From positions 1 to 64,000 of the forward strand of contig JBBSGB010000018.1 of the NCBI GenBank assembly GCA_038254545.1: a stretch of 64,000 nucleotides of DNA, written 5' to 3'. Under the pieces are notes generated by a model. It worked only from the letters and a program-made list of their open reading frames with translations. It was not told the origin of the DNA and ran no database searches. This stretch comes from CAHJXF01 sp038254545. GTDB lineage: Bacteria; Pseudomonadota; Gammaproteobacteria; Burkholderiales; Burkholderiaceae_D. Numbering within the stretch: the first letter of the stretch is position 1; the number at the start of each line of letters is the position of its first letter. Below, one piece after another: positions 25,674-33,707 of the stretch. Both the position numbers and the translations under genes were made by a program.

Positions 25674-26141
25674 ATGAAAGCGGCCAAGGTATGTGCAGTT
25701 GTCCTCTCGATCTTCGCAGTGACTCAAGCAGCAACCGCTCAAACAACTACCCCGCAAGCGCTGCGAATTGTCTCTACTGATGACGCTCCGAAAGCGGCAG
25801 GACCGTATTCTCAGGGGATCGTCTCTGGCGGATTCTTATTCGCGGCCGGTCAAGTCCCAAGAGACCCGAAAACCGGAAAGCAGGTTGCCGATACCTTTGA
25901 ACAGGCGATGAATCGGGTTCTTGACAACCTAGAAGCCGTACTCAAGGCAGAAGGGCTGGATTGGACAGATGTCGTGAAGGTCACAGTATTCCTCACGAAG
26001 GCTGATGACTTCACGCCCCTAAACACTGTCTATGCTCAACGCATGGGCGCCGCTAAACCGGCTAGAACTACCGTAGTCGCGGCCGCCCTCCCGGGAGGAT
26101 CGATTGTGGAAATGGACCTCATCGCTCGCGCACGCAAGTAA
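25674..26141 (+). CDS. RidA/YjgF-family protein with signal peptide
   Basis: A 155-aa RidA-family protein whose C-terminal 130 residues match the enamine/imine deaminase fold: VSTDDAPKAAGPYSQGIVSGGFLFAAGQVPRD (in pieces), NLEAVLKAEGLDWTDVVKVTVFL and the terminal VVAAALPGGSIVEMDLIARA. The catalytic Arg of RidA normally sits in the AxxPxARxxV motif, here AAKPARTTVV, and is present. Unusually, residues 1-23 form a signal peptide (VCAVVLSIFAVTQAATAQ), so the protein is probably periplasmic, where classical RidA detoxification of PLP-derived enamines would not apply. AGGAG lies seven bases before the ATG. Codon use is more AT-rich than the core genes. Confidence 0.9.
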   Translation: MKAAKVCAVVLSIFAVTQAATAQTTTPQALRIVSTDDAPKAAGPYSQGIVSGGFLFAAGQVPRDPKTGKQVADTFEQAMNRVLDNLEAVLKAEGLDWTDVVKVTVFLTKADDFTPLNTVYAQRMGAAKPARTTVVAAALPGGSIVEMDLIARARK

Positions 26142-26145
26142 TCAT

Positions 26146-26235
26146 CCGCCCTGCAGCTTTGCGGAATGCTGGCCGGGCCTACACCTACTTCCCAATTTCG
26201 TGCCGCAGAGCCGCGGGTCAGCTTGAACGTTAGAC
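26146..26235 (+). repeat. attC-like site (degenerate integron recombination site)
   Basis: The right end reads CAGCTTGAAC then GTTAGAC (26229-26235), which fits the integron core-site rule GTTRRRY preceded by an AAC-ended L' box. Upstream an imperfect palindrome pairs GCAGCTTTGCGGAA (26153-26166) with TGCCGCAGAGCCGC (26201-26214), 11 of 14 positions matching. The left core site is not clean (ACGCAAG near the ridA stop), so the site is decayed or only attC-like. It sits between the RidA-like gene and the truncated hydrolase. Confidence 0.45.
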
Positions 26236-26248
26236 ACCTGAAGGCGTC

Positions 26249-26941
26249 ATGCGCGGATTGAAGCTGCTGTTCATTTTGTACCTGATGGCGTCATTGCTTC
26301 AGGCACAGGCTCAGACTCCGCAGAGGGTGGTGGATATTCCGACTCGACCTGGGGCCACGCAGCGAATGATCCTGCTCTCGCCGCCGGATGCCAAAGCAAC
26401 TGTTGTGTTAATTCCCGGCGGTCACGGGGGGCTACAGCTCTCTCCGGACGGCTCCATGAAATGGGGCGCCGGAAATTTTCTCGTTCGAACGCGCCAGCTG
26501 TTCGCCGACCAGGGTCTGATCGTTGCCGTCATCGACGCACCATCCGATCGGCAGACGCCCCCTTTTCTTGGAGGTTTCAGACAGAGGGCCGAGCATGCGG
26601 CAGACCTTAAAGCTGTCATCGCGTGGTTACGAGAAAACGCCAAGCTGCCAGTCTGGATTGTCGGGACAAGTCGCGGAACCCAATCAACGGCGTACGTCGC
26701 CACTGAGCTTGAGGGTTCCGAGGGCCCGGACGGCATTGTTCTTAAGCGATTCGGATCCTGTTGGCACGTGGATCAAACAGTTGCAACACAACCAAGTCCC
26801 TGCTTTCAGGGCCTTCAATATGCATCCGCCATGAGAGCTGACTCGGCGCTGAGCCGACGCCGCGGCGCGCGAGTGATGGATCACATCCAAACGAGTTCGG
26901 GCGTGCCTGATAATTCATTCGAGACGTCCGGGCTCGACTGA
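26249..26941 (+). pseudogene. Truncated exported alpha/beta-hydrolase with unrelated tail
   Basis: The first about 165 residues read as an exported alpha/beta hydrolase: a signal peptide (LLFILYLMASLLQAQAQ), VVLIPGGHGGLQL (oxyanion loop) and the nucleophile elbow VGTSRGTQS with Ser141. After DGIVL (about 26743) the sequence changes abruptly to KRFGSCWHVDQTV and a low-similarity tail with no catalytic Asp or His segment. The gene is therefore a 3'-truncated remnant joined to other DNA, and the encoded 230-aa product is unlikely to be active. attC-like sequences lie on both sides (26229-26235 and from 26905). Confidence 0.75.
26905..26940 (+). repeat. Second attC-like sequence downstream of truncated hydrolase
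   Basis: GCCTGAT followed by AATTCATTCGAGACG (26905-26926) closely resembles the left half of classical cassette sites (GCCTAAC then AATTCATTCAAGCCG). A short stem TCGAG/CTCGA follows (26919-26923 and 26933-26937). The expected right core GTTRRRY is absent, so this is a half-site or a decayed site overlapping the end of the hydrolase frame. Confidence 0.45.
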
Positions 26942-26963
26942 CACAACAAGGAGACCCACCTCG

Positions 26964-27578
26964 ATGATCACGATGAACTTCCTCATCACCTCGCTGATCG
27001 TTGTTCTGATCCCCGGCACCGGCGTGGTGTTCACGGTCTCCACCGGACTTTCCTTGGGCAAGCGCGCGAGCATATTCGCCTCGTTGGGTTGTACGGCCGG
27101 AATCGTGCCTCACCTCCTCGCCACTATCCTGGGCCTGTCCGCTGTCATGCATGCGAGCGCCCTCGCATTCCAGGTTCTCAAGTTCGCGGGCGTCCTCTAT
27201 CTTTTCTACCTCGCCATCGCCACGTGGCGCGACAAGACGGCATTCGCCGTGAGCGGCGCTCCCGGTAGCGCCACAGCGGGCAGCCTCGTCGTCAGGGCGT
27301 TCCTGCTGAACATCCTGAACCCCAAGCTCACCATCTTCTTCCTCGCGTTCCTGCCCCAGTTCGTCGCACCCGATGCGCCTTCCCCCCTGCTGCATCTGCT
27401 GGTACTGAGCGGGGTATTCATGGCGATGACGTTCGTCGTCTTCGTCGTCTATGGCCTTCTCGCCAATGCCTTTCGCAAGGCGGTCATCGAGTCGCCACGC
27501 GTGCAGGCGTGGCTGCGCCGCAGCTTCTCGGCGGCTTTCGCGGGACTCGGAGTAAATCTCGCGCTCACGGAGCGCTGA
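26964..27578 (+). CDS. LysE/RhtB-family amino acid exporter
   Basis: A 204-aa inner-membrane exporter with about six hydrophobic segments. Family features are the N-terminal SLIVVLIPGTGVVFTVSTGL, the loop GKRASIFASLGCTAGIVPH, and RAFLLNILNPKLTIFFLAFLPQF, where NPK is the usual conserved motif. Likely role is efflux of a basic or neutral amino acid or an analogue; the substrate is not predictable. AGGAG lies about ten bases before the ATG at 26964; ATG 26973 is an alternative. The gene appears intact, unlike its upstream neighbour. Confidence 0.93.
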   Translation: MITMNFLITSLIVVLIPGTGVVFTVSTGLSLGKRASIFASLGCTAGIVPHLLATILGLSAVMHASALAFQVLKFAGVLYLFYLAIATWRDKTAFAVSGAPGSATAGSLVVRAFLLNILNPKLTIFFLAFLPQFVAPDAPSPLLHLLVLSGVFMAMTFVVFVVYGLLANAFRKAVIESPRVQAWLRRSFSAAFAGLGVNLALTER

Positions 27579-27629
27579 TACGGCCTGACCGTTCCATGGA
27601 ATCGCACCCATGTCACCCGGTGCGGCGTC

Positions 27630-27842
27630 GTGCCCCTCGTGACCAGCAGGATCGACGACCGCCTCTACGCGGTCGTGAGCGTCAATGCGTTCGAAGGTGT
27701 CGATCAATCGCTCTTCAGCCGTGCGTCGGCAAGCTTCGACGGCGAAGAGAAAGAGTCTCGCCTCTCGCGCAGGAAGCGCAATTGGATCGCCAATGTCGCG
27801 TACTTCGAAGCCGAGCAGGATCATCCATGCACATCAAGGTAG
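27630..27842 (+). CDS. Possible small protein or gene remnant, unrecognised
   Basis: A 70-codon frame from GTG 27630 reads MPLVTSRIDDRLYAVVSV, then FDGEEKESRLSRRKRNWIAN and ends YFEAEQDHPCTSR. Codon third positions are GC-rich, as in real genes here, and the frame stays open back to the LysE stop (27578), so it may be the 3' part of a larger lost gene. It overlaps the acetyltransferase start by 16 bases. I recognise no family. The preceding bases contain the palindrome TTCCATGGAA (about 27593-27602). Confidence 0.35.
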   Translation: MPLVTSRIDDRLYAVVSVNAFEGVDQSLFSRASASFDGEEKESRLSRRKRNWIANVAYFEAEQDHPCTSR

Positions 27843-28282
27843 ACGATCTGTCAGGGACCGAAATCCATGAGCTGCTGCAAGAGCATCTTCGGTCCGTGGC
27901 GCTGCACTCGACGCCCGAGAGCGTGCATGCCCTGGATATCGAAGCCCTGCGCAAGCCGGAGATCACCTTCTGGACCGCTTGGGATAATGGTCAGCTCCTG
28001 GGCTGCGGAGCGATCAAGCAACTGGATGCCCAACATGCGGAAATCAAATCGATGCGCACGTCGTCATCGCATCTCAGAAAAGGCGTGGCAAAGAAACTTC
28101 TCGGTCACATACTCGAAGAAGCCAGGCGCCGTTCCTATAACCGCGTGAGCCTGGAGACGGTATCGATGGAAGCCTTCGACCCCGCTCGAAAACTGTACGC
28201 AGGATTTGGTTTTGAATATTGCGGACCGTTTGCGGAATATGCGGAAGATCCGTATAGCGTCTTCATGACCAGAGAGCTTTGA
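27827..28282 (+). CDS. GNAT-family N-acetyltransferase
   Basis: A 151-aa acetyltransferase with the GNAT acetyl-CoA motif: IKSMRTSSSHLRKGVAKKLL (motif A with the pyrophosphate loop, about 75-94), then SLETVSMEAFDPARKLYAGFGF and the C-terminal PYSVFMTREL. This resembles the small YsnE-type group; the substrate is unknown. The ATG at 27827 is preceded by AGGA at six bases. It lies in the accessory block between hldE and hldD. Confidence 0.92.
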   Translation: MHIKVDDLSGTEIHELLQEHLRSVALHSTPESVHALDIEALRKPEITFWTAWDNGQLLGCGAIKQLDAQHAEIKSMRTSSSHLRKGVAKKLLGHILEEARRRSYNRVSLETVSMEAFDPARKLYAGFGFEYCGPFAEYAEDPYSVFMTREL

Positions 28283-28335
28283 ATCAGCCCGGCGTCGCAC
28301 TTCGCGCGCCGGTTTCGCGTTCGAGGGAGAAGTGC

Positions 28336-29150
28336 ATGAACATGTTCAGGAGCCAAGGCAAATCGGAACGCAGCACGTCGACTTCGGGGGCACGCAGCCA
28401 CGGGCTCGGAGCGATCTGCGCGACAGCTCTTCTGCTGATTGCGGGCTGCACGACGATTCCGCGGTTGGATGCCAAGTTCGACACCGATACGCTCGGCGCG
28501 CTGCCGTCTTCCACGCCGGCGCCTACGCCGCCCAACGACACGTTGATCTGGAGGACGCAGTTCTTGTCCGCGACCGTGGTCAACGACTCCGCCGGTGGGC
28601 GAGCAGTGCGCATCGCGCCGTTGCCGGCTTTTACGGCGTCGCCCGATGATCGAAGAGTCTTTCTCCTCGCGCTGACCGAGCCTTTCACGACCAGCCCGGC
28701 CGCGAACATCCGCGGGCACGTGCGGCTTCGGCTCGTCGGGCTAGGAACCGTAGGCTTCGGGTTACGAATTTTCAAATCGAGCAACAACTTGACTTCATCG
28801 GCGGGGTCGAGCTGTCGAATTTCCTGCCGCCCTCGAAAGGGAGCGTCAATGTTGTCCGAGGATTCGACGGTGCGAGGCTCGGCGACCCGTTCGGGCTTCC
28901 GTCAGCCGGCCAGATCTCCGGCTATGACTCCGGCAATGTGATCGACATCAACTGGTCACTCGATCAGCCGTCACGCACCTTTTCAGTCAGCGCGTTGGGA
29001 GGGTCCCCGCAATCGGTCACGTTTCCCGCTCTATCCGGGTCGGTCGCAACGACGCCGATCCAGAGACTTTCGATTCAGTTCTGGATGCAGAAACCGACCA
29101 CGGACACGGTCCTCTTCATCGACAATCTGTTCGCTGAAGAATACAAATGA
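28336..29150 (+). pseudogene. Lipoprotein gene broken by a -1 frameshift
   Basis: The ATG at 28336, preceded by GGGAGA, opens a protein with a lipoprotein signal (ATALLLIAGC, lipobox LIAGC). The frame reads sensibly to VGLGTVGF near 28756. The sense then continues in another frame: RVTNFQIEQQLDFIGGVEL, FDGARLGDPFGLPSAGQ, VIDINWSLDQPSRTFSVSA and FIDNLFAEEYK, ending at 29150. Loss of one C in the TTC-GGG region around 28756-28760 would explain it. In the first frame translation instead runs into an Arg/Ser-rich tail to 28941. The repaired product of about 271 aa is an outer-membrane-type lipoprotein of unknown function. A sequencing error is possible. Confidence 0.7.
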
Positions 29151-29169
29151 GAAGTCCGACGGGACGCTT

Positions 29170-30111
29170 TCAGAACAACTCGTCGGCCGTCACCACTGAA
29201 GTACCGAGCTTGCCGACCACGATGCCGCCGGCGCGGTTCGCGTAGTCGACCGACCGGTGCAAGTCGGCGCCCGCGGCGAGCAAGGTCGCAAGTGTGGCGA
29301 TCACCGTGTCGCCGGCGCCGGTCACATCGAACACTTCGCGCGCCTGTGCGGGAACGTCGTAGCGCTCGAGCGCGTCGTCGCTAGTCTCGAACAATGTCAT
29401 GCCCTCTTCGGCGCGCGTGACCAGCAGCGCTTCCAATCCGAGCGAGTCGATCAGGTTTTTCACGCGCGCCTCGAGATCGGCTTCGCCGGTCCATCGGCCG
29501 ACCACCTCGCGCAGCTCGGCGCGATTGGGCGTGAGGATGCTCGCGCCTTCGTAGCGCGCGTAGTCGTCGCCTTTGGGATCGACCAGCACGCGGCGCTCGG
29601 CGCGGCGCGCGGCTGCGATCATGCGGCCGATGTGCGTAAGGCCGCCCTTGCCGTAATCGGACATCACCACCACATCGTATTGCGCGAGCAGCCCGACGAA
29701 CTGTTCGAGTTTGTCGGCCAGCACCTCGCGGCTGGGCGCGTCCTCGAAATCGACACGCACGAGTTGCTGCTGGCGACCGATCACGCGCAGCTTGATGGTC
29801 GTGGGCAGGTTGTCGTCGCGATGCAGATGCGATGCGATGCCGGTCTCGGCGAGCAGCTCGGCGACGCGCTCGCCGGGCTCGTCGCGACCGACCACCGACA
29901 ACAGGCCCACGCTTGCGCCGAGAGCCGCGGCATTCTTCGCGACGTTGGCCGCGCCGCCCAGGCGATCTTCGCGACGCGTGACGCGCACCACGGGCACCGG
30001 TGCTTCCGGCGAGATACGTTCGACATCGCCGAACCAGTAGCGATCGAGCATCACGTCGCCGACCACGAGCACGCGCGCGGCGGCGATACGACTGCGATCG
30101 AATGAATCCAT
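29170..30111 (-). CDS. hldE: D-glycero-beta-D-manno-heptose-7-phosphate kinase
   Basis: A 313-aa ribokinase-family (PfkB) kinase, the kinase half of HldE (RfaE domain I). It phosphorylates heptose 7-phosphate at C1 in the ADP-heptose pathway. PfkB signatures are GDVMLDRYWFG near residue 18, RLGGAANVAKNAAALGA near 50, and the C-terminal DVTGAGDTVIATLATLLAAG containing the catalytic Asp. The C-terminal adenylyltransferase domain of E. coli HldE is absent, so a separate HldC/RfaE2 must be encoded elsewhere, as is usual in betaproteobacteria. ugd lies seven bases upstream on the same strand. Confidence 0.95.
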   Translation of the reverse strand: MDSFDRSRIAAARVLVVGDVMLDRYWFGDVERISPEAPVPVVRVTRREDRLGGAANVAKNAAALGASVGLLSVVGRDEPGERVAELLAETGIASHLHRDDNLPTTIKLRVIGRQQQLVRVDFEDAPSREVLADKLEQFVGLLAQYDVVVMSDYGKGGLTHIGRMIAAARRAERRVLVDPKGDDYARYEGASILTPNRAELREVVGRWTGEADLEARVKNLIDSLGLEALLVTRAEEGMTLFETSDDALERYDVPAQAREVFDVTGAGDTVIATLATLLAAGADLHRSVDYANRAGGIVVGKLGTSVVTADELF

Positions 30112-30118
30112 TGCGGCG

Positions 30119-31519
30119 TTATTTGGCGAGCACCGTCGTCGACGCCACCGACGAGCGCACTGCGGGCCTGCCGATCGGGATGTAGTCGAGGTCGAAAGCC
30201 GCGATGCGCTCGGGGTCGTAAAGATTGCGACCGTCGAAGATCACCTTCTCCGACAACTTGCTTTGCATCGCATCGAAGTCGGGACTGCGAAATGCCTTCC
30301 ACTCGGTGACGATGATCAGCGCGTCGCAGCCTTCGAGCGCAGCCTCGGGTGTATCGGCGTAGGCGATGCGGGCCAGCCATTCGGGTTGATCGGCATAGTC
30401 GAGCGCCAGCACGCGTTTGGCTTCGTCCATCGCGACCGGATCGTGCGCGGTGATCGCGCCGCCGCGTTCGAGCACCTGGCGAATCAGCACGCGCGACGGC
30501 GCTTCACGCATGTCGTCGGTGTTTGGCTTGAACGCCAGTCCCCACAACGCGAAGCGGCGGCCCGACAAGTCTTCGCCGAAGCGCGCGACCAGCTTGTCGA
30601 CCAGCACATGTTTCTGCGCTTCGTTGGCGGCCTCGACCGCTTCGAGGATGCGCGACGGGCGCCCCGCTTCGATGCCGCTGCGTTTCAACGCCTGCACGTC
30701 CTTCGGAAAACATGAGCCGCCGTAGCCGCAGCCCGCATAGAGGAAGTGATAGCCGATGCGCGGGTCTGAGCCGATGCCCTGACGCACCAGCTCGATGTCG
30801 GCGCCCAGCACTTCGGCGAGGTTGGCGAGTTCGTTCATGAACGAGATGCGGGTGGCCAGCATCGCATTGGCCGCGTACTTGGTCAGCTCGGCCGAGCGCA
30901 CGTCCATGAACAGCATGCGTTCGTGATTGCGCTGGAACGGTGAGTACAACGAGCGCATCACGCGCCGTGCGCGCTCGCCGGGTTCGTCGGCCGCGCACCC
31001 GAGCACCACGCGATCGGGCCGCATGAAGTCATCGACCGCAGCGCCTTCCTTCAGGAACTCGGGATTCGACACGACCGTGAATTGCACGGCGGAGCCGCGT
31101 TTCGCAAGCTCGTCGGCGATCGCTTCGCGGACCTTGTCGGCGGTGCCGACCGGTACCGTGGACTTGTCGACGACGACCTTGAAGCCGGCCATGTGCTTGC
31201 CGATGCTGCGCGCAGCCGTGGTCACGTACTTGAGATCGGCCGAGCCGTCTTCATCGGGCGGTGTGCCGACAGCGATGAACTGCACCTCGCCGTGCGCCAC
31301 CGCGCGCTCGACATCGGTGGTGAACGAGATGCGGCCGGCCTGACGATTGCGCGTCACCATCTCGAGCAGACCGGGCTCGTGGATCGGAATGCTGCCGCTG
31401 TTCAGGATGTCTATCTTCTTCGTATCGACGTCCAGGCACACCACATGATTGCCGACCTCGGCCAGACAGGCGCCCGTGACGAGCCCCACGTAGCCGCTGC
31501 CCACGATCGTCACTTTCAT
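30119..31519 (-). CDS. ugd: UDP-glucose 6-dehydrogenase
   Basis: A 466-aa NAD-dependent enzyme that makes UDP-glucuronate for capsule, exopolysaccharide or lipid A modification. Signatures are MKVTIVGSGYVGLVTGACLA at the N-terminus, VDKSTVPVGTADKV, the substrate-binding region LRIGYHFLYAGCGYGGSC (IGYHFLYAG) with the catalytic Cys in GGSCFPKDV, and FKPNTDDMREAPS. ATG 31519 is chosen; the longer upstream frame enters lapB. Three bases separate it from the lapB stop, so it sits in the lapA-lapB-ugd-hldE operon. Confidence 0.97.
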   Translation of the reverse strand: MKVTIVGSGYVGLVTGACLAEVGNHVVCLDVDTKKIDILNSGSIPIHEPGLLEMVTRNRQAGRISFTTDVERAVAHGEVQFIAVGTPPDEDGSADLKYVTTAARSIGKHMAGFKVVVDKSTVPVGTADKVREAIADELAKRGSAVQFTVVSNPEFLKEGAAVDDFMRPDRVVLGCAADEPGERARRVMRSLYSPFQRNHERMLFMDVRSAELTKYAANAMLATRISFMNELANLAEVLGADIELVRQGIGSDPRIGYHFLYAGCGYGGSCFPKDVQALKRSGIEAGRPSRILEAVEAANEAQKHVLVDKLVARFGEDLSGRRFALWGLAFKPNTDDMREAPSRVLIRQVLERGGAITAHDPVAMDEAKRVLALDYADQPEWLARIAYADTPEAALEGCDALIIVTEWKAFRSPDFDAMQSKLSEKVIFDGRNLYDPERIAAFDLDYIPIGRPAVRSSVASTTVLAK

Positions 31520-31523
31520 CGTT

Positions 31524-32708
31524 TCAATTCCTTTGGGTTTCGAGTTCTTCGGTACGGCGCGGCGGGTAGGTTTCCCAGTTCGAGCAACCCGGACATTGCC
31601 AATAGAATTGGTGCGCCTTGAAGCCGCACTGCGTGCACACGTAGCGGCCGAGCTTGCGCGTGTGACGATGCAGCAGAGTCTTGACGACATCGAGATCGCC
31701 GCGATCGTCTTCGCGCGGCAGGTCGAGCTGACCGCGCGTGTCGAGGTACTGCGCGAGCGCGAGCAGGCTCGGGCTGCGATGCAGCTCGAGCCGCGCGATC
31801 TCGTTGGCCGCTGCGTTGCCCTGCGCCTCGCGCGTGGCGCGCACCACGGTCTCGAGCAGATCGATCGACGGGTTGGTGTCGAGCCAAGAACGCAGCAGCT
31901 TGAGCCCTTCCTCGGCGCGACTCTGGCGCGTGAACGCGTCGATCAGGCGATCGCCGACCAGCGCGACATAGGGCGCGTTCTGCTGCTCGACCCGCTTCCA
32001 CGACGCGATCGCGTCTTCGTCGCGCTGCTCCTGCGCGGCGATGTCGCCCTGCAGGATCAACGCGCGCACGTTCTGGCGATTGGCGGCGAGCGCATCGGCC
32101 AGCGCGCGCTTGGCGTCCTCGAGCCGCGACTCGCTGATCGCGGTGTGCGCGATCTCGCAATGAAACTGCGCGATGCGGATCTGGTTCGATCCCGCGCCTG
32201 CACGCTGCAACTCGTCGGCGATCTCGATCGCCTGCGTCCACTGTTTCTCGATCTGGAAGATCTCGAGCAGGTGACGTTGCGCATCGACGCCGTAAGCCGT
32301 GCCCTTCAACTGCTGGAAGGATTCTTCGGCGCGATCGAGAAGCCCGGCTTTCAGATAGTCCTGGCCGAGCTCGTAGAGCGCATGGGTGCGCTGCTCATCG
32401 GGAAGGTCCGGCCGGTTGAGCAGGTTGTGATGCATGCGGATCGCGCGCTCGGTCTCGCCGCGACGGCGAAACAGGCTGCCGAGCGCGAAATGCAATTCGA
32501 TCGTTTCGGGATCGAGCTTGACGACCTCGATGAACGCGTCGATGGCACGATCGGGCTGCTCGGACAACAGGAAGTTAAGGCCCTTGAAATAGGACCGCGG
32601 CAGGCTGCGCGATTCAGTCAGCAACGCACGCAGATCGACGCGAGCCGTGACCCATCCGAGGGCGAAGGCACCGGCGATCGCAAGCAGCATCCACGGCTGG
32701 AATTCCAT
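31524..32708 (-). CDS. lapB: Lipopolysaccharide assembly protein LapB (YciM)
   Basis: A 394-aa membrane-anchored TPR protein that regulates LpxC turnover through FtsH and so balances LPS and phospholipid synthesis. The N-terminal helix (about 6-22) anchors it; TPR repeats fill the middle (RAIDAFIEVVKLDPETIELH, LGSLFRRRGETERAI). The C-terminus carries a rubredoxin-type metal knuckle, YVCTQCGFKAHQFYWQCPGC, needed for function in E. coli. It lies directly after lapA as in other proteobacteria. Confidence 0.95.
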   Translation of the reverse strand: MEFQPWMLLAIAGAFALGWVTARVDLRALLTESRSLPRSYFKGLNFLLSEQPDRAIDAFIEVVKLDPETIELHFALGSLFRRRGETERAIRMHHNLLNRPDLPDEQRTHALYELGQDYLKAGLLDRAEESFQQLKGTAYGVDAQRHLLEIFQIEKQWTQAIEIADELQRAGAGSNQIRIAQFHCEIAHTAISESRLEDAKRALADALAANRQNVRALILQGDIAAQEQRDEDAIASWKRVEQQNAPYVALVGDRLIDAFTRQSRAEEGLKLLRSWLDTNPSIDLLETVVRATREAQGNAAANEIARLELHRSPSLLALAQYLDTRGQLDLPREDDRGDLDVVKTLLHRHTRKLGRYVCTQCGFKAHQFYWQCPGCSNWETYPPRRTEELETQRN

Positions 32709-32764
32709 GAGCGAGAGTGAAGGGGAAAGCGCGCGATCAGATGGGTGCGGTCACATCGTCGCGG

Positions 32765-33112
32765 TCAAGTCGTGGTACGGGCGCCGCGCGCGATCGAGGC
32801 GATCGCATCGGCCGACTCTTCGTTGGTGGGCATGCGTGCCGGCGAGCCGCCCGCCGGGCCGCTGTCGGCCTTCTGCGGCGCGATCCTGCGCAGTCGCCGC
32901 AACTCGACTTTTTGGCGCACCCAAGTTGGCATCAACGCGACGAAGCCGCAGACGAAACCAGCCACGAAGAATGCCAGCAGCAGTGCGATCAGCGGCGCGC
33001 TCCAGCTCATGCCGGCGAAGAAATGCAGGTCGGCAAGCGCGGTGTTGTTGACCGCGAATGCGAACAAGACGACGAAGAGGACCAGCCACAATGCTCCGAC
33101 GATGATGCGCAT
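32765..33112 (-). CDS. lapA: Lipopolysaccharide assembly protein LapA (DUF1049)
   Basis: A 115-aa inner-membrane protein with two transmembrane helices (about 4-24 and 38-62) and a charged cytoplasmic tail (WVRQKVELRRLRRIAP). It matches the LapA/YciS family, the partner of LapB. AGGAG precedes the ATG at 33112. A 17-bp palindrome lies between it and ihfB. The tail is somewhat longer than in E. coli. Confidence 0.92.
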   Translation of the reverse strand: MRIIVGALWLVLFVVLFAFAVNNTALADLHFFAGMSWSAPLIALLLAFFVAGFVCGFVALMPTWVRQKVELRRLRRIAPQKADSGPAGGSPARMPTNEESADAIASIARGARTTT

Positions 33113-33133
33113 GGCTAGCTCCTCTGGCCAGTC

Positions 33134-33150
33134 ATTCCGAACTTCGGAAT
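33134..33150. repeat. Perfect inverted repeat between ihfB and lapA
   Basis: ATTCCGAA, one base, TTCGGAAT forms a 17-bp perfect inverted repeat 22 bases before the lapA start. TGACGTCA (33156-33163) overlaps the ihfB stop as a second small palindrome. These could be mRNA structures or a protein site inside the operon. Confidence 0.45.
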
Positions 33151-33160
33151 GGTGATGACG

Positions 33161-33538
33161 TCACTCTGGGATCGAACGATCGAACGCTGACGCGCCTTCA
33201 CTCGCTTCGGCGCCGATCGACGGCGCGCGACCGGTCTTTGTGGTTGCATCGCCATTCGCGCCGATATCGACGCGCTCGCGCAATTCCTTGCCGGCCTTGA
33301 AATGTGGCACGCGCTTTTCCGGCACCAGTACCTTCTCGCCGGACTTCGGATTGCGCCCTACCCGGGGCGGGCGCGTATTCAACGCAAAGCTTCCGAAGCC
33401 GCGAATCTCGATGCGCTGGCCGACGGCGAGGGACTCAGTCATCGCTTCGAGGATGGTATTGACCGCGAAGTCGGCATCCTTCGCGATCAGTTGCGGATAA
33501 CGCTCGGCAAGGCGGGCGATCAGCTCGGATTTAGTCAT
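33161..33538 (-). CDS. ihfB: Integration host factor subunit beta
   Basis: A 125-aa HU/IHF-family DNA-bending protein. The core shows MTKSELIARLAERYP, ILEAMTESLAVGQRIEIRGFGSFALNTRPPR (in pieces) and the conserved GRNPKSGEKVLVPEKRVPHFKAGKELRE, including the proline that intercalates DNA in RNPKSGE. A C-terminal tail of about 25 residues (TTKTGRAPSIGAEASEGA) exceeds the usual 95-105 aa length. Position between rpsA and lapA is the classical arrangement. A terminator between rpsA and ihfB suggests a promoter of its own or read-through. Confidence 0.96.
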   Translation of the reverse strand: MTKSELIARLAERYPQLIAKDADFAVNTILEAMTESLAVGQRIEIRGFGSFALNTRPPRVGRNPKSGEKVLVPEKRVPHFKAGKELRERVDIGANGDATTKTGRAPSIGAEASEGASAFDRSIPE

Positions 33539-33610
33539 GCGCGGGTCATGCGTGCGGGATCAGGAAATCAGCGGTTCACGAGAGACTGGAAACAGCATGT
33601 AGACGACCGC

Positions 33611-33652
33611 AAAAAAAATGTGCGGACGCGCCCAACCAAGCATCGCGTCCGC
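33611..33652 (-). terminator. Rho-independent terminator after rpsA
   Basis: On the minus strand GCGGACGCG (33652-33644) pairs perfectly with CGCGTCCGC (33630-33622), and after three bases a run of eight T residues follows (A tract 33611-33618 on the plus strand). Confidence 0.85.
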
Positions 33653-33666
33653 ATTTCTTCTTCGTT

Positions 33667-33707
33667 CAGTTCTGCTGCATCAGTTCTGCTGCATCAGTTC
33701 TACTGCA

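Noticed and set aside
26142..26248. A complete functional attC site
   Set aside because: The right core is good, but the left core does not fit RYYYAAC, so only a degenerate or attC-like site is claimed.
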